From NCBI GenBank assembly GCA_013399115.1, contig VXAA01000632.1:62001-126000 (forward strand): a stretch of DNA of 64,000 nt, read 5' to 3'. Origin of the DNA: Anseranas semipalmata (taxonomy: Eukaryota > Chordata > Aves > Anseriformes > Anseranatidae). The first letter of the stretch is position 1. The number at the start of each line of letters is the position of its first letter. Positions 24,219 to 36,437 of the stretch are shown in pieces. A program made the position numbers and the translations under genes. The notes beneath the pieces were generated by a model. It saw nothing but the letters and a program-made list of their open reading frames with translations, was not told the origin of the DNA and made no database searches.

Positions 24219-27054
24219 GAGAGATTGACATAAAAGTGAGTGCTGGTCAGCTGTTCTTGGTGGGGTTATTTTTACAGTGACTCAGTAGAGCACCGGGTGA
24301 AATGGCTCATCAGCGTTCCAGCCACTCTGTGATGGACATGGGTGTATTTGATGTTTGTAGGTGCTAGTGTTTGTTTGCAAAAGGAATAATAACAAAAAAA
24401 AAAATAGTTTTCCCAATATGCGATCCAAAGAACACTAATGAATATCACCAAGACCTTCAGGCTTTCCTTCCATGTGTATTTATTTAAAAAGATAAAGTTT
24501 CTCCAGAGTTAGAAGTAATCCAAAAGACAGTTTCACTGGGAAAGCTTCTGTAATGCTGTTTACTTAGGAGATGTGAGGACATATTAAAAGAGCTCATTTT
24601 GGCTTGCTTGGTTATCACACACACAAAGCTCTGCACTGACGAGTTTGCTTTGCATCCATGGCTCTGCAGAGCTCTCAGCTGCTTCATCCAGACATTTTCA
24701 GGGATCTGGGGTGGTTTGGTTTGTCCCATAACACACCAAGCTATCAGACATCAGATTTTAACCATGCTAAAACTGAACTGATAGTTTCTAGAGCAGGTAT
24801 TATATGACTAGTACTGAGAGGAGTACTACTCAATCCCCACTGTTAGAAATTGAAAGCTTCCCACTGAGCCAAAGGGGCTTAGGGTAGATCATAGAAATTT
24901 TTAAGTAACTGTAGTTAATAGATGGCACCTCGTCTGTTCCACAGCAATACGAAGCTTCAGCTGTCAAAGAAAGCTCCTGCCACCCACTTATGGGGTGCTC
25001 CATGGGCTACCCCCAAATGTACACGTTTGCAGCACAAGCCACAAGCTGGAGGCAGCTTCATTTTTGTGATGCTGAAGCAAATTGGGATGCGGGGATTGCT
25101 CGCATACCAATGTTTTGTCGCTTTTCTGGGCTCAAGCAGCTAGAGTAGTTGAACATATCATTCTTTCCCTTGTCTGAGAAACATTTACTGCTTGTCACAA
25201 AAGGTTTAGGGAAGGCATACTGTGTAATAGCTCAGATGACTGAAAACAAATTTAAATATAAGAAATGCGCTGGCTTATTTTTTGCACGTTGTAAATACTC
25301 TTAGAAACGGCATGGGGCCTTATTAAGTTTGAACCTCAGGTCTTTCAACTTCCTCGAGAAAAGAGAACAAATGGTAAAAGCATGAGGAAATAAGTAACCT
25401 CTGTGATTTCCCACTTCAGTTCAAGCCCAGATATTTTTGTCAGTTGTTAATTACAGTCATATTTCTTTAACACCTTTAAAAAAGAAACAGCAAGCAAAAG
25501 ATTTCAAAGAGAGAGGTTGCACCAGCTCAGAAAAGTTCTGATTTCTCCAAACATGCAGTAACCCACTGGGCAAAGAAGATCTGTGCTTCCTGCAGACCCT
25601 ATTGCCAGTTCTTCACAACTGAGAACTTTTGATTATTTTCCAAACTCTTATTGAAATCAACTGGGCTAGTCACTTTAAAAAGAGACCCCTTTGTGCTGCT
25701 CTGTAACCCTTCAGTCTTTTGTTAGGTTTTGTTTTTTACATGCTCTTATTGCTAGATACCAAAGTGAATAAATATCTACCAAAATGCTAGCAGAAAAGCT
25801 GGAATAGGACATTAAAGAGGAAACTATTATTATTATTTTTACCAACTGTTCCAGCACAATTAGTTGACATTGCAACGGTTTCTTTTCATATTTGGAATAG
25901 GAAATAGATAAAAACTGTAAGATACTAAAATGTGCCTCGTTAACATCCATCTGAAAAAAAAAAAAAAAAAAGCATAGCCCCACCACCAACTCTTCATAGC
26001 CTATAGGTTTCAACACAACCACAGCTGAAAAAACAATGAAAGGACGGACTGTGATGATCCTACACCCAGAAGAATCTCAGTCCTGCAACTGAATCTCTAA
26101 AATACCATATTATTTGCCATTCATTTTGCCAAACATATTTAAATCCTTCACTGGTTCAGTGTGCTTGGGGGACTTAGGGTGGACAGGCTTGTTGCTGCGT
26201 GCCCTGAGGTTCTGCTGGAGGATACGTTTCACAGGATCCTTGCAGTACTGATGGGGAGCAATGCTATCATTTAAATACTAAGCAGAGAAATATGTTCTTC
26301 TCTATCCAATTGCATAATTCTGGTGGCTTTAAATGTGAAGTAACTCCAAAAGTTTTCTTTTATTGCTGAGGAAGGACAGTGAGCAAAGGAGTGTGCGAGA
26401 TGGACAAATACAGAGAATTAGGTCTGGGAACACATTCAGTCATGAATAACCAACTGATAAGATGATTCACTGTTATGCACAGGTGCCTAACATTTGCTGT
26501 GTGGGAATACAGGGTGATGACTAGGTTGTTCATCACGCCACTGTGTCTTAATACAGAAAACTTTCCTGGCTTTACATCGAGACTGTGGTATCACCTATTT
26601 TTTCATGGTGTGCCATCTCATATTGGAAACTATCAGTTACCCAATAAATGAGTAAGCAAAACCAAATGCCTATGAGCAATAATATGTCCTTAAGGATGAT
26701 CAGCAAATCCCGACAACTCTCATCAGGAAAATTATTATTGTGTTTCTGGGGGGTCACATGCACAGACAGCTTTTGGTCTGGTTTGTAAGAAAAAAGCCAG
26801 TGCTCAGGGAGCCTGGGGATTCCCAAATACAGCTCTGGCTGATGGGGAGGCCTGTTGCAGCAGGCTGCGCTGTTGCACACTGGCAAACCACCACAGCAAA
26901 CATTACACTGGAGGAGGGTTAAGCCATGGCCACGAGTGCCTAAAAGAGGATAGGAAAAGCACTCCTGAGAAGCTAGCAAAGTTGCATCTCCCACTGTTGC
27001 ATCAGAGGGTGGCAGCCATCACAAGGGTCACATTTCCCCTTGGTGAAGCAGGGC
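24219..27054. other. Unique sequence leading into the CpG patch
   Basis: An AP-1-like TGACTCAG occurs at 24278-24285. G+C content rises from about 26740 towards the CpG-dense patch. Confidence 0.55.
25954..25971. repeat. A18 run
   Basis: Eighteen A after 'catctg'. Confidence 0.95.
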
Positions 27055-27160
27055 TGGCACGTCGAGCCTTCAAGTCTGCAGCCGGCTGCTCGGTGCGGAG
27101 CTGCCACCGTGCCGCTGGCGCCAGGGCTGCGTCTCCAGCTCTGCCTCGCCACTCGTCTCC
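27055..27160. promoter_or_regulatory. Small CpG-dense patch
   Basis: By hand count, eleven CpG dinucleotides fall between 27060 and 27155 in sequence that is roughly two-thirds G+C, whereas flanking kilobases are AT-rich and CpG-poor. A 10-bp palindrome CTGGCGCCAG lies at 27115-27124. Observed CpG is close to the number expected from base composition, which in a vertebrate implies little methylation-driven loss. It is too short for a classical CpG island. It could be a small promoter (for example of a noncoding RNA), an orphan island or an exon. Open frames cross it in several frames on both strands, none recognisable. Confidence 0.45.
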
Positions 27161-28736
27161 CAGAAAGACAGCCTTGGAGACAGCTCTCTTTTAGTTCAAG
27201 GCCAGGTAGATGCCTCTGTCCTTTAAAATAAGTAAAAATTATGTAAATTATGTATGCCACTCGTGGTAATATGTGAAATCTATTGATGGGATAATTATTT
27301 ATAGTTCAGCGATTTAGGGGCCAAACCCTGCTCTCAGTTACACTGTTTGGGTTTAGGAATAAATTAGCTGAAGTCAGTGTGACTCAGAGCTGAATTTGTC
27401 TCTAAATATTTTAACTGTAGCATGAGTTTGCTGTCTACATGACTGAATCGCCTTAAGAAATTCAGTGCCTCCTCTTTGCCTTTGCCGGTGGGGCTGCAGT
27501 GATCCTTGGGTTTATTTAAGGCAAGCAGCATTCATGCCTCACCTCCTGCGTCTGCACATAATGCCCCTCACCTTTCCTGCCGTGATGGGTGCTTTGTGTG
27601 TAGGGGCATTTAACTCTTTAGCAGTTAGTGCCACGATTCAAGTCCCATGTTTTATTTCTCTGGATTTCCCAATCTCTTGAGGGCTAATTATAAATGTTCT
27701 CCAACAGCACAACGTCATTTGCTGTGGAGTCTACAAGCAAGGCAGGGCAACTTCACCAAACGCTGTAAGTGTGATTAGAGACAGCCTAATAGCAACAAAT
27801 ATATTTGGTTGCCCTTCACAAAGACCTTTCCCCCAGCTGCTTATATATACGTGTTTATCTCTGGTTTTGCACTGTCAGGAAACAGGTGCTTTTCTATTAA
27901 TAGATATGATGCAGCAAGGCAAGAAGAAGGTGCAGCAGTATATGAAAACAGGTGGTCTACAGTTGAACAGTTTATAAACAATAACTAATCACTCAAGACC
28001 TGTAGCAGTTTCTAATGAGGACTATAATTACAAGCCAGGTGGCTGTAGTTAGAGGAATACATTGTTTTTAAACAGGTTACTTCACTCAACAGCAGTTTTA
28101 CGGGAGGCAGGATTGTCTACAACATATGTTCTCTCTGCTTCTCGTTTTCTTTTTTTCTCCCTCTCCCTGCATGTGTACGTAAGGATGCCTAACGCCTTCC
28201 AGTATAAAACCCTGTTTTCTGTCACTTACGATTTTGCAAACTTGTAATTGCTCTGGCTGAATCCTGAGCGCTTATGTCAGGGCTAATTTTTGGAAGAATT
28301 CGGTATAAACAATTTAACCATTTTTTCAGATTGATGTTAGGGAAAAGAAGCTATTTTTAGCACATTAGAACTTTATAGCACTGACAGTGCTGTTAGTGTG
28401 TCAGGTATACAACATGGTCAGAAAGAACCTAAAAAGTGATGAAGGTCTACATGCCCAAAGCCTGTTCTCTTTATTCAGCCATTTTATTTGGTCTAATAAA
28501 AGATAGTTCATTTTCCTAACGTATTTCCTTATGCTAAAAAATGATTTTAATCAATTTTTGAAAAGTTCTGGTGCCCCAGTACATTGACTTTAGATGTTGG
28601 GTCCTACATGGACAACGTTTGCAACGCCAAAGACCTGCGCTATTTTACTGTTCCCTTGAAAATTCACCCAAACATGGCTAAGTCATAGGCCGCCGAACAA
28701 GCTCAGAATTTGCAATTAGATTCACAAAAGATTTCA

Positions 28737-28750
28737 CAAGTAGGGGGCAT
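28737..28750 (+). promoter_or_regulatory. CTCF-like motif
   Basis: CAAGTAGGGGGCAT fits the CTCF core CCASYAGRKGGCAS except at the second and last positions. A single motif with two mismatches is only suggestive. Confidence 0.3.
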
Positions 28751-30407
28751 GTTTTGTTCTCTTAGTGCTGTGAGAACTGTGCTATGGGAACCACTGCACT
28801 GCTCAGGAAAGGATGGGAAGCTGGAAAACATACAGAAGATATTCGTGATATGGTGAAAGGTCTGGGGAGCTGGAAACAAAATGAGAAAGGCCAAGAAGCC
28901 AGAGGAAAGCAGGAGCAAAGCTCTGCTGTAGCTCTAAATTTTCCAGTTCTGCCCCAGACCCATGACCAGTTCAGTATGGTACCATGTGATGCAACATCTG
29001 AAATTACTCTTATCCCTACTTATTGTGTAAAAATAAAGGAAATCATGCAAATAACACTACATTAAGGCTACATCAAGGCTGCAAATGAATTCACTTATGT
29101 CATTCCAGAGTCAAGGTTGCTCCAGAGCTTGATTTGAAATGACTGGCTGAACTTAAGCAGTTTCTTAAGAGATTTGCTGGATCAGTGAATATATGTTATA
29201 ATAGGCAAGTAATTACAAGATCACATATTAATTTTCACAGGTCTTTTTGGCCTATGCAGGTAACACAGCTTCTATGTATAGAGCCCCTGCTTCCTTTGAT
29301 GCAGAATTTGGAAGGTCTGCAGTCAATGTGATGGGGAAACCCAAGAGCAACAAACATCTGTTGCTATTTAGGAGGTTGAATGACACTCTGGAAAACCGAG
29401 TCCTGCCTGTGCAAAGATCATAAGCCAGTTTCTATAAGAAAGTAGTGTACATCCTTGTCCCTCATCCCCAAGGACCTTTCTGTATAGAGATGCTGCTTCC
29501 CTCACTTTGACTATTTTGAGATCTGTATATCTCCCAGCTACACTGAACATGTCTTGATTTGGGCGGTCAGTTTTATGGGAGAATTTTTATCTTAATCTTT
29601 CTATACTTCAGCATTTCTGGTCAATAAAACAAGAGGAGTGATGTTTCATCACAAGGATATTGCACAGTAGATTCATAACTTTGTGGAAAAAACAGTGACA
29701 AACCTAATCATTTTAAATTCAATAGTGAGTTTGGATAGTGCCATATATTGAAGGATTATTGTGAAAGGAAGCACATGGAAAGACTACATTACTCTCAATA
29801 CGCCCAGCTTACAGTCTGTTCAAGCCTATTTTCATGTAATGTCAATATCTAGTTGCTACAATGATTGGTAGTCTCTAAAGATATACAGAGGGACAGGTAA
29901 TGGTTATATGATGGCAACTCCGTATAAATATTTTTAGACAAAGCCATGCTTACAATTGTGGATTTTTTTCTTAAAAAAAAAATAAATAGATTATTTCTAC
30001 TTCTTACCCTTTTCCTCTCCCTTTCCTAGAGTCATAAATCCTTTGCTTTGTGCTTTGAGAAATTCTGAGTTTTGGTTTAGGCTAGCTATGAGAAGAGGGA
30101 CACAAATATGGCATTTAATAATTTTTGGTTGATGCTGGAAGACATGGCTTCAATTTATAGGGCTGCTTTCAGGACTGCAGTGAACCTGCCTGCAGCAGCT
30201 TGAGTTCAGGTTTTCTGAGAGCTTTTCTTCTTTTTTCTGATTGTGCGCAAAGGCCAAAGCCCAGTTTAAATACTGCATTTTGCTTATAACTTTATTTTAG
30301 CTCTTATTTTGACATCTCCTTTGCACTCAGAGCTACTAACTTACAATTTCCCCAGGATGATGGCATCATGTATTGGAAAATGCCATAGTCTCAAAAAGGA
30401 CTTACTG

Positions 30408-30427
30408 TTTTTGTTTGTTTGTTTGTT
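30408..30427. repeat. (TTTG)n short array
   Basis: About five TTTG units. Confidence 0.85.
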
Positions 30428-31414
30428 CTAATCTTAGTTCCAGAAGTCTTATGTGTGGATGTCTCTAAAACACTGATTGAGATCTCTGTATCTCAAGCCT
30501 ATAACCACCCCAAAGTGCCTGTTTTCCACTTTGTTTACCCCAAGGCTGTAATGAGAGGCACATATTAATCTTATTTACATATCCTTACAAAGAATAGCTG
30601 TCAATATACAGATTTATCTGACATCCAGGGTCTGGTGTCTGAAAGAGTTTTTTTCCCATGGTGTTAAGTTCTCCCAGCGTGATGGTTTGAGCAATGGGTA
30701 AGGGTGCAGCCTGCCCAGGACAGCAGAGAAGGCCCAGGTGCATCCACACACCCAGAGTGAGGGATGGCACAACAGTGTGGAGCAAAGAAGCACCAGATGT
30801 GCTCCTGGCAGTAATATCTGAATAAGAGTAAACAGGGACATATCTGAGTCTACATAACCCTCAAAGGGTAACCAGACTGCCTTCAGAGATCGGAATTTCA
30901 GATCACAGGAAATGTGAAAGAATTAAAATTCTCTGGCTAATTATTAGCTACAATGAAACTTAACAGCTGCTTTAAAAATTCTGGGTTTATATGGATCTAT
31001 TTTCGTTTCTGTACCTGTCTGTAAAAAGTTGTATGAAACTTTGTATGAACATTGATTTGGATGCGATAAAATGTTTTTTTATTTACCTTTGCTTTGCTTT
31101 TGTCTGTCTTGACTAAAGGATTCCTTCCAACCAGCCAAATTCGAGGCATTTCACACCACTGAACTAGCAGAATAATGGACATTTAGACAGGGCCAGCATC
31201 CTAGCACACCTTTTGAAAGGATAATGAGATACATGCCCATTCCAGAAGAATATTAAATACCTTCAAATATTCTCTTGTGTCTTCCCACAACAAGGAAAAT
31301 TTTGCTGCACGTCACAAGGCAGTAAGGAACATAGCTGAGGACCCAGGAATACCTTATAAAAAGACTAAACATAAATGAGGAAAAGGCCATAAGTTATGTT
31401 TTGGGAAGGACCTG

Positions 31415-31667
31415 AAGGAACAGCTTGAAGCTGAGTCAGGGGAGGTTCAGGCTGGATGTTAGGAAAATGTTCTTCACCAAGAGGGTGGTCGGGAACTGGC
31501 ACAGGCTCCCCAGGGAAGTGGTCATGGCCCCAAGCCTGTCAGAGTTCAAGAAGCATTTGGACAACACTCTCAGACACATGGTCTGATTTTTGGGTGGTCC
31601 TGTGTGGAGTCAGGAGTTGGACTCATTGATTCTTATGGGTCCCTCCAACTCAGGATTATATGGTTCC
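31415..31667 (+). mobile_element. CR1: CR1 LINE 3'-end fragment, plus strand
   Basis: A 3' CR1 fragment of about 250 bp in plus orientation. Landmarks in order are 'cagcttgaagctgagtcagg', 'gaggttcaggctggatgtta', 'caccaagagggtggtc', 'caggctccccagggaagtgg', 'agttcaagaagcatttggac', 'gtggtcctgtgtggagtcag' and 'gggtccctccaactc'. It ends near 'ggattatatggttcc', a degraded form of the usual CR1 octamer tail. It is 5'-truncated with no reverse-transcriptase coding sequence. The 5' boundary is approximate, since similarity fades between 31400 and 31418. Sequence close to the consensus suggests a moderately young insertion. Confidence 0.95.
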
Positions 31668-31690
31668 AAGTTCAGGTGGAATACAAGGGG

Positions 31691-31723
31691 AAAATAAATA
31701 AATAAATAAATAAAATAAATAAA
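31691..31723. repeat. (AAAT)n microsatellite between two CR1 ends
   Basis: An imperfect AAAT/AAATA array of about 33 bp, starting some 24 bp after the first CR1 end and 26 bp before the second CR1 fragment. CR1 normally ends in a short octamer repeat rather than AAAT, so the array is probably a separate expansion of local A-rich sequence. Confidence 0.9.
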
Positions 31724-31748
31724 CAAAATCCCCACCACCTCTAGGATT

Positions 31749-31895
31749 AGATCTGTCTTTGAAAGTTATCCAGACTCAGCTAGGGAAAGCTCTGGCTGGT
31801 CTAAGCTGGTGCTGGTGATAGTCTTGCCTGAAGCATGAGGCTGGACTAGACATCTCCATAGGCCCTTCCAACCCACTTCTCTATGATGCTGTGTG
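31749..31895 (+). mobile_element. CR1: CR1 LINE 3'-end fragment of a second, older subfamily
   Basis: A second CR1 3' end of about 147 bp in the same orientation as its neighbour, but a different subfamily. Landmarks are 'gatctgtctttgaaagttat', 'cagctagggaaagctctggc', 'tggtctaagctggtgctgg', 'gaggctggactagacatctc', 'ggcccttccaaccca' and the tail 'ctctatgatgctgtg'. The 'ggttggactagatgacctc...ggtcccttccaacct' type of CR1 end is well known in birds. Here it carries many substitutions and looks older than the copy just upstream. Nothing of the ORFs remains. Confidence 0.92.
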
Positions 31896-32679
31896 AAGTC
31901 TGGACAACTGGGAGTTCTCATAAAGGTGCAAAGAAAGGAGAACATCCAGTTGTAAGTAAGACTCTGTCCCAGTCTCTAACTTCCTACTTTTCCCCCCATG
32001 ATGCTATACAGTAAGAGATGAGACACAGGACCACGTAAAGGAAAATAAAGCAGAAGACTTCAGCATACACAGCCCACTGTGGGTCTCTCCCAGGCTTACA
32101 GCTGTGCTGCCTTTCCTGCAATGCATATTTCTGTGGTTGCACCCAGTGGGGGAGTGCTGGATGATGCTCTGTTCCTGCACGTTGTGCATGCAGGAAGGGC
32201 AAATCTGCTGCCTCTGGATTTTTGGATGGGGGGTTGAGATGGATTAATCATATGTCAAGAGGGACTTGAGCAGTAATGAGTGACTTTATTACTGTCTTTA
32301 GCACTTGGTAGAAAGGTTCCATTCAAAATTGGCTTTACTGTACTGGATTTTAGGTTAAGTTCAAAATGCAGCTTCCGCTGTTAGAACTGAAGAGTCATAT
32401 AAAATTCATTGCAATAGAATATTTATAAGTATCTGGGATATTTGTAGGAAACAATAATGGGAGAATCAGAGCTCACAGATAGAAGGGGGAATTGTTAAAA
32501 GGCAAATAAGAATTCCATTTTTTCCAGCATTTAACCCTACCTATAATAACAATTATTGCAAATCTGAGCAATGATCAAATTTCATTCTGAACCCTAGTTA
32601 AATGTACGTGCATGGCGAATGATTTTTGTGTTAATAACCTGAGTGTTGTTAACATTCAGAAAACGGGGGAGAGAAGTAT

Positions 32680-32697
32680 CGATGTGCATGCACATCG
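32680..32697. repeat. Perfect 18-bp palindrome
   Basis: CGATGTGCATGCACATCG is fully self-complementary, with TGCATGCA at the centre and a CpG at each end. It shares its last G with the next palindrome. Confidence 0.97.
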
Positions 32698-32713
32698 CAC
32701 GTCTCAGACGTGC
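32697..32713. repeat. Perfect 8-bp inverted repeat, 1-nt spacer, abutting the preceding palindrome
   Basis: GCACGTCT-C-AGACGTGC. Both arms contain RCGTG (GACGTGC read outward), the core recognised by HIF-type and related bHLH-PAS factors, in inverted arrangement. Confidence 0.95.
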
Positions 32714-33619
32714 CGGCAAGGTGCAGGTACTACTGGAGGAGGCTGGGGGATTTACATGCCTCGCTTCCCATGTCTGGGGAGGAGTAAAGTCCTGTTTGTT
32801 TACAGCCTCTTCTTTCTAATCACATAATTACATCTTTGAAGGCAGACATCCGACAAAAACACAGAAAGAGAATAAGGTAAACTTGTAGAAGCAATTGTTC
32901 CGGCTATTATCTCATCACCTCCCTGCTCCTGCGAGGCAGAGGCAGTGGCGTGCAGGGTGGGTGTTTGCACAAGGCTATCATTTTACCTCGCTGGAGTGTG
33001 CCACCACAATTATCTCCCTGAGATAGGAAAGTAAACTGGCTGTTGAGGAAACAGAGGGCATTCAAATGGAGGGCAACAGAGCAGACCTAATTAGCTTTAA
33101 GTACCTGTAATCCTGGGAGATTTTAACGTAAGATAAAAGCCAGAGAAAGTCCCTCAGGTATGAGCAATAAGAGCCCAGCCAGGTTGGCTAAGTATCAGGT
33201 GTTGTACGTCAACTCTGCTGAATGCAGCCTATTGATCCAGAAGTTGCCTGTATTTTCTGCCACAAATTGAATTTAAATTGTTCGCATGAAGAAGACGCTC
33301 AGCAAGTTAAGGTTTACCTGCTTCATATTTAATTTTTTTTTTTTTCCACCACCAAATAGGTTGGAAAGAGCTCTTTTGGAAATAAACCAACCAGAGCTTT
33401 TTAAAAGATGTAGATGTGCTTATTCACAACAGCCGAGTTTGGAGTAAGGAGTTGACAACTGAGGAATACATTTCAAATTATTAAAATAATAAAGCAACAA
33501 ACTTTGCACAGATTAAACCCCTCTATCATGCCTTAACTCCTGCTGAATGAAATACGTGGCTCATGAGATGAAATAATATAGTAACACTAGCAAAAGGTAC
33601 AGCGCTCATTTGCACTTCC

Positions 33620-33638
33620 TTTTTTTTTTTTTTTTTTT
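33620..33638. repeat. T19 run followed by TTTG/TTTA units
   Basis: Nineteen T, then a decayed TTTATTTGTTTG tract continuing to about 33668. Confidence 0.92.
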
Positions 33639-35255
33639 CTAAGTTTTTATTCATTTATTTGTTTGTTTGTATGATTAGGTTTCTATTTCTATTCAAGGCT
33701 ATTATGGGCAGTTCAGTTACTAGTTTTTGTACATGGACTTTAAAAAAAATTTACATATATAGAGAGAGAGAGACCAATGTTCCTAAGTGGGAACCTAACA
33801 AATGTTTTCCTCCTATTAGAGGTGATTGTGTAAAACAATGATTTTTGAGTATTTTCTGAGGGGTTTGTCCACCTAGGAGCTTCATGTGACCTATCTCTCC
33901 AGCCATCAAGGCCCTGAACCAGATTAATCCGTTTTACAACCAAAGAGGCTGAAAACTCTGTTGTCATTTTGAAACTGCTTGTTGTGACCTCGTAAGATTA
34001 CACCTACAGTCTCATCTGTGCATGAAGTCTTGAGCATTTATGGTACTTTGAGTATAAAAACACGAAGATAACCTGGGCTCCTTTCTTTTTAGGTCTCTGT
34101 ATTAGGGACCTAAATTGAGTAAGTGTATTCTACACTGACAAATAAATGCAATTCTTATTCTGTGCAAGTGTGCAAACCATAAAAGCCAGTTTAGCTACTG
34201 CGGGAATAGGAGAAGGAGGGAAATAAGGCCCCACACCTTCAGGATAACAACAAGCATAGAAAATACATTTTGAAAATGTTATTACATGCCTACTAACTTT
34301 TTTTTTTTTTAAATAGTTGCTACTTATTGTGCCAGATAACTACTGGTCTGCTTAGACATCAGCCCATTTGCCTTTTTTGTAAGGCACCTTAGCTGCTGTT
34401 TGGACAACATCCGTTTGATAATGATGCAAGATGCAGGCTAGACAGCTGTTTTTTTCTCACTCATTTCACTCTGTTATTGGTTAACTTAGTGGAAAAATGT
34501 AAATTTTCCAGGGACTTTAGGTTGGAGATATCTCAGCCAAGGTAGAGATGTGCTTGACTTGAGGTCTAATTTAACTCCTGTGTAGTATTGATCGGCTTGG
34601 ACCACCAGGGACACTTAGAGTCTTCCTTTGCCAAAGGTAGACAATGGTATGAAAGTAAAGTGTAATAAATGCCCCTGTCCGGTCCCATGTCGATATACAG
34701 CTGCTTCTTTTTTCTCCTTTTTTGCTGTTTTGAGTGCATCAGTATTTCACGTTTATTGTAGTGTGATGAAACACCTTTCAAAATGGCCAGAGGGACACTC
34801 AGCAGTAAGCATTTAGGCAGTACAAATTGGAGTGAACAGGAGGACAGTTAGCAGGGAATATTTCTGAGGTCAAAGTAAGCTGAATAGGAGCTGAATCAGC
34901 TGAAAGCAGAGTTGAGAGCTACAGTACCTACTGCAAAGTAAATATAGATTACATTCCTTTAGACAAATTGATCCACTGGAGGATGATAGCTCTTCCAGAA
35001 GAAGAGGTTGCTACAAAGGAATTAAGTATTTTACACTGACATACATACAAAGAACCTTCAAACACAGCAGCCAGAGACGTATCACCAGGATAGCCCATGC
35101 TTGGTTCTCACATGAATAATTTGCAGCGCGCTTCAAGATTTAAAAGTCCACAAATCGGTATGCTCCTGTGAATGCTGGCTAGTATTCTGCCCAGTAAGCA
35201 AAGCATTAAAATTTAGCTGCTCAACTGAGCAATACTTCTCACTTATGCAAGTGGA

Positions 35256-35440
35256 GAAATCATAGCATCGAGGAGTAATTCAGGTGGGAAGGGGCCCCAG
35301 GAGGTCTCTGGTCACACCTCCTGCCCCAGCAGGGTCAGCTCTGGGCACCAACCCTGCTGCTAAAGGCTTGATCTACTTGGGTTCTGCAAACGTCCAGGGA
35401 TGGAGGCAGCACAGCTAGCAAAGGTGAAAGGACTTCCAGG
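35256..35440 (-). mobile_element. CR1: Diverged CR1 LINE 3'-end fragment
   Basis: Minus-strand CR1 remnant. The plus strand begins with the tail complement 'aaatcatagcatcgagg', followed by 'ggtgggaaggggcccc', 'ctcctgccccagcagggtc' and 'cgtccagggatggaggcag'. These match the order of blocks in the CR1 3' domain but with many changes, so this is an old copy. The end nearer 35440 is uncertain, because similarity decays after about 35420. Confidence 0.85.
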
Positions 35441-36419
35441 TTAACAAGTCTGTCCTCAGTAGCAGTAACTCCAGAGACAACAAGCAGAACCTTGGATGTG
35501 AAACAATAGCAGCTGCTGGGAAATGGACCATGCAAGCAAACAGTTTGTCCAGAACAGCTCTCAGGTTTCCTAAGGAAACTACTAAATTCCTGAAAAAGGC
35601 AACAGAATGAACAGCTTTCTGAAGACTCTTATCCCTCTCCATTGACCCTGCAAATGACCTAGGTAATAATCTTTTGACACCTAAAAAATCTGACCATTGT
35701 GTACATGTTATTTTAAATCAATGAAATATTCAGGGAAGAACACAGAATGGCAATTGCCGATAAAGGTGTTGTTGTCTAACTGTTGCAGTGAATCATTTAA
35801 ATCCAGTTTATCTGAGTAGATCAGCATCAATAAATACATGTGGTTCCACAAATACCGTAAAGAAATCCTTTCAACATCACACCACAGAGATGCAGAGATC
35901 CGAACACAAGGAGAACTGTGCAGAACCAAGACCCGAGTAAGTGATTGCCTTGTAGGGCAAATAAGAAGAAATGTCATCTAAAAATATAAATTAACTAGTC
36001 TTTCTAAATTAGGAGTGTGAAGAAAATATTTGCATTCGTGTTTTAAAACTATAGGCAAATATTAGCCCTCTATTTCCAAAGGTTGTTCTGGCCTGGGCAA
36101 ACAATGAGAGCACTATGGAGAAAACCTGAAGACTCTTCTCCAGGCTAAAGAGCTAGATGCACTTCTGCTGAGTCTTTGCAAGTTCAAAAATACTGTCCTT
36201 TTTGCTACACAGTGACACACCTTCCTCAAGGCAGTACCCAGATGCACATCTGGAATAACAGTGCGGTGTTTGATTAAATGGAAACAGCTGCATCTATAGG
36301 TAAATTCTGCCCATAGTATCTTCTCAGTGCTTACAGAATGCATCTAATAAATGACATTAGTTGTTTACTACAAAAATGTACAAGGCTATGAGAGTGGTGG
36401 CATCACTGTCATGACATTC

Positions 36420-36437
36420 TTTTTTTTTTTTTTTTTT
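36420..36437. repeat. T18 run
   Basis: Eighteen T, then CAAAAAAG. Confidence 0.92.

Larger units (their letters stand above)
27161..31414. other. Unique sequence, several complex noncoding segments
   Basis: 27975-28060 and 28250-28330 are repeat-free and resemble conserved noncoding sequence in texture, with ATTA cores. Nothing codes recognisably. Confidence 0.5.
32600..33300. promoter_or_regulatory. Candidate regulatory block containing twin palindromes
   Basis: About 700 bp with almost no simple repeat, a moderate G+C content and several CpGs, unlike its AT-rich surroundings. It contains the twin palindromes at 32680-32713 and homeobox-type cores such as CTAATTAGC (33088-33096). The sequence looks complex and non-decayed, as conserved noncoding elements do. 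Alignment would be needed to prove this. Confidence 0.35.
31896..35255. other. Unique sequence with the twin-palindrome block
   Basis: Outside 32600-33300 the sequence is AT-rich with T runs at 33333-33345, 33620-33638 and 34298-34310 and no recognisable gene. Confidence 0.55.
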
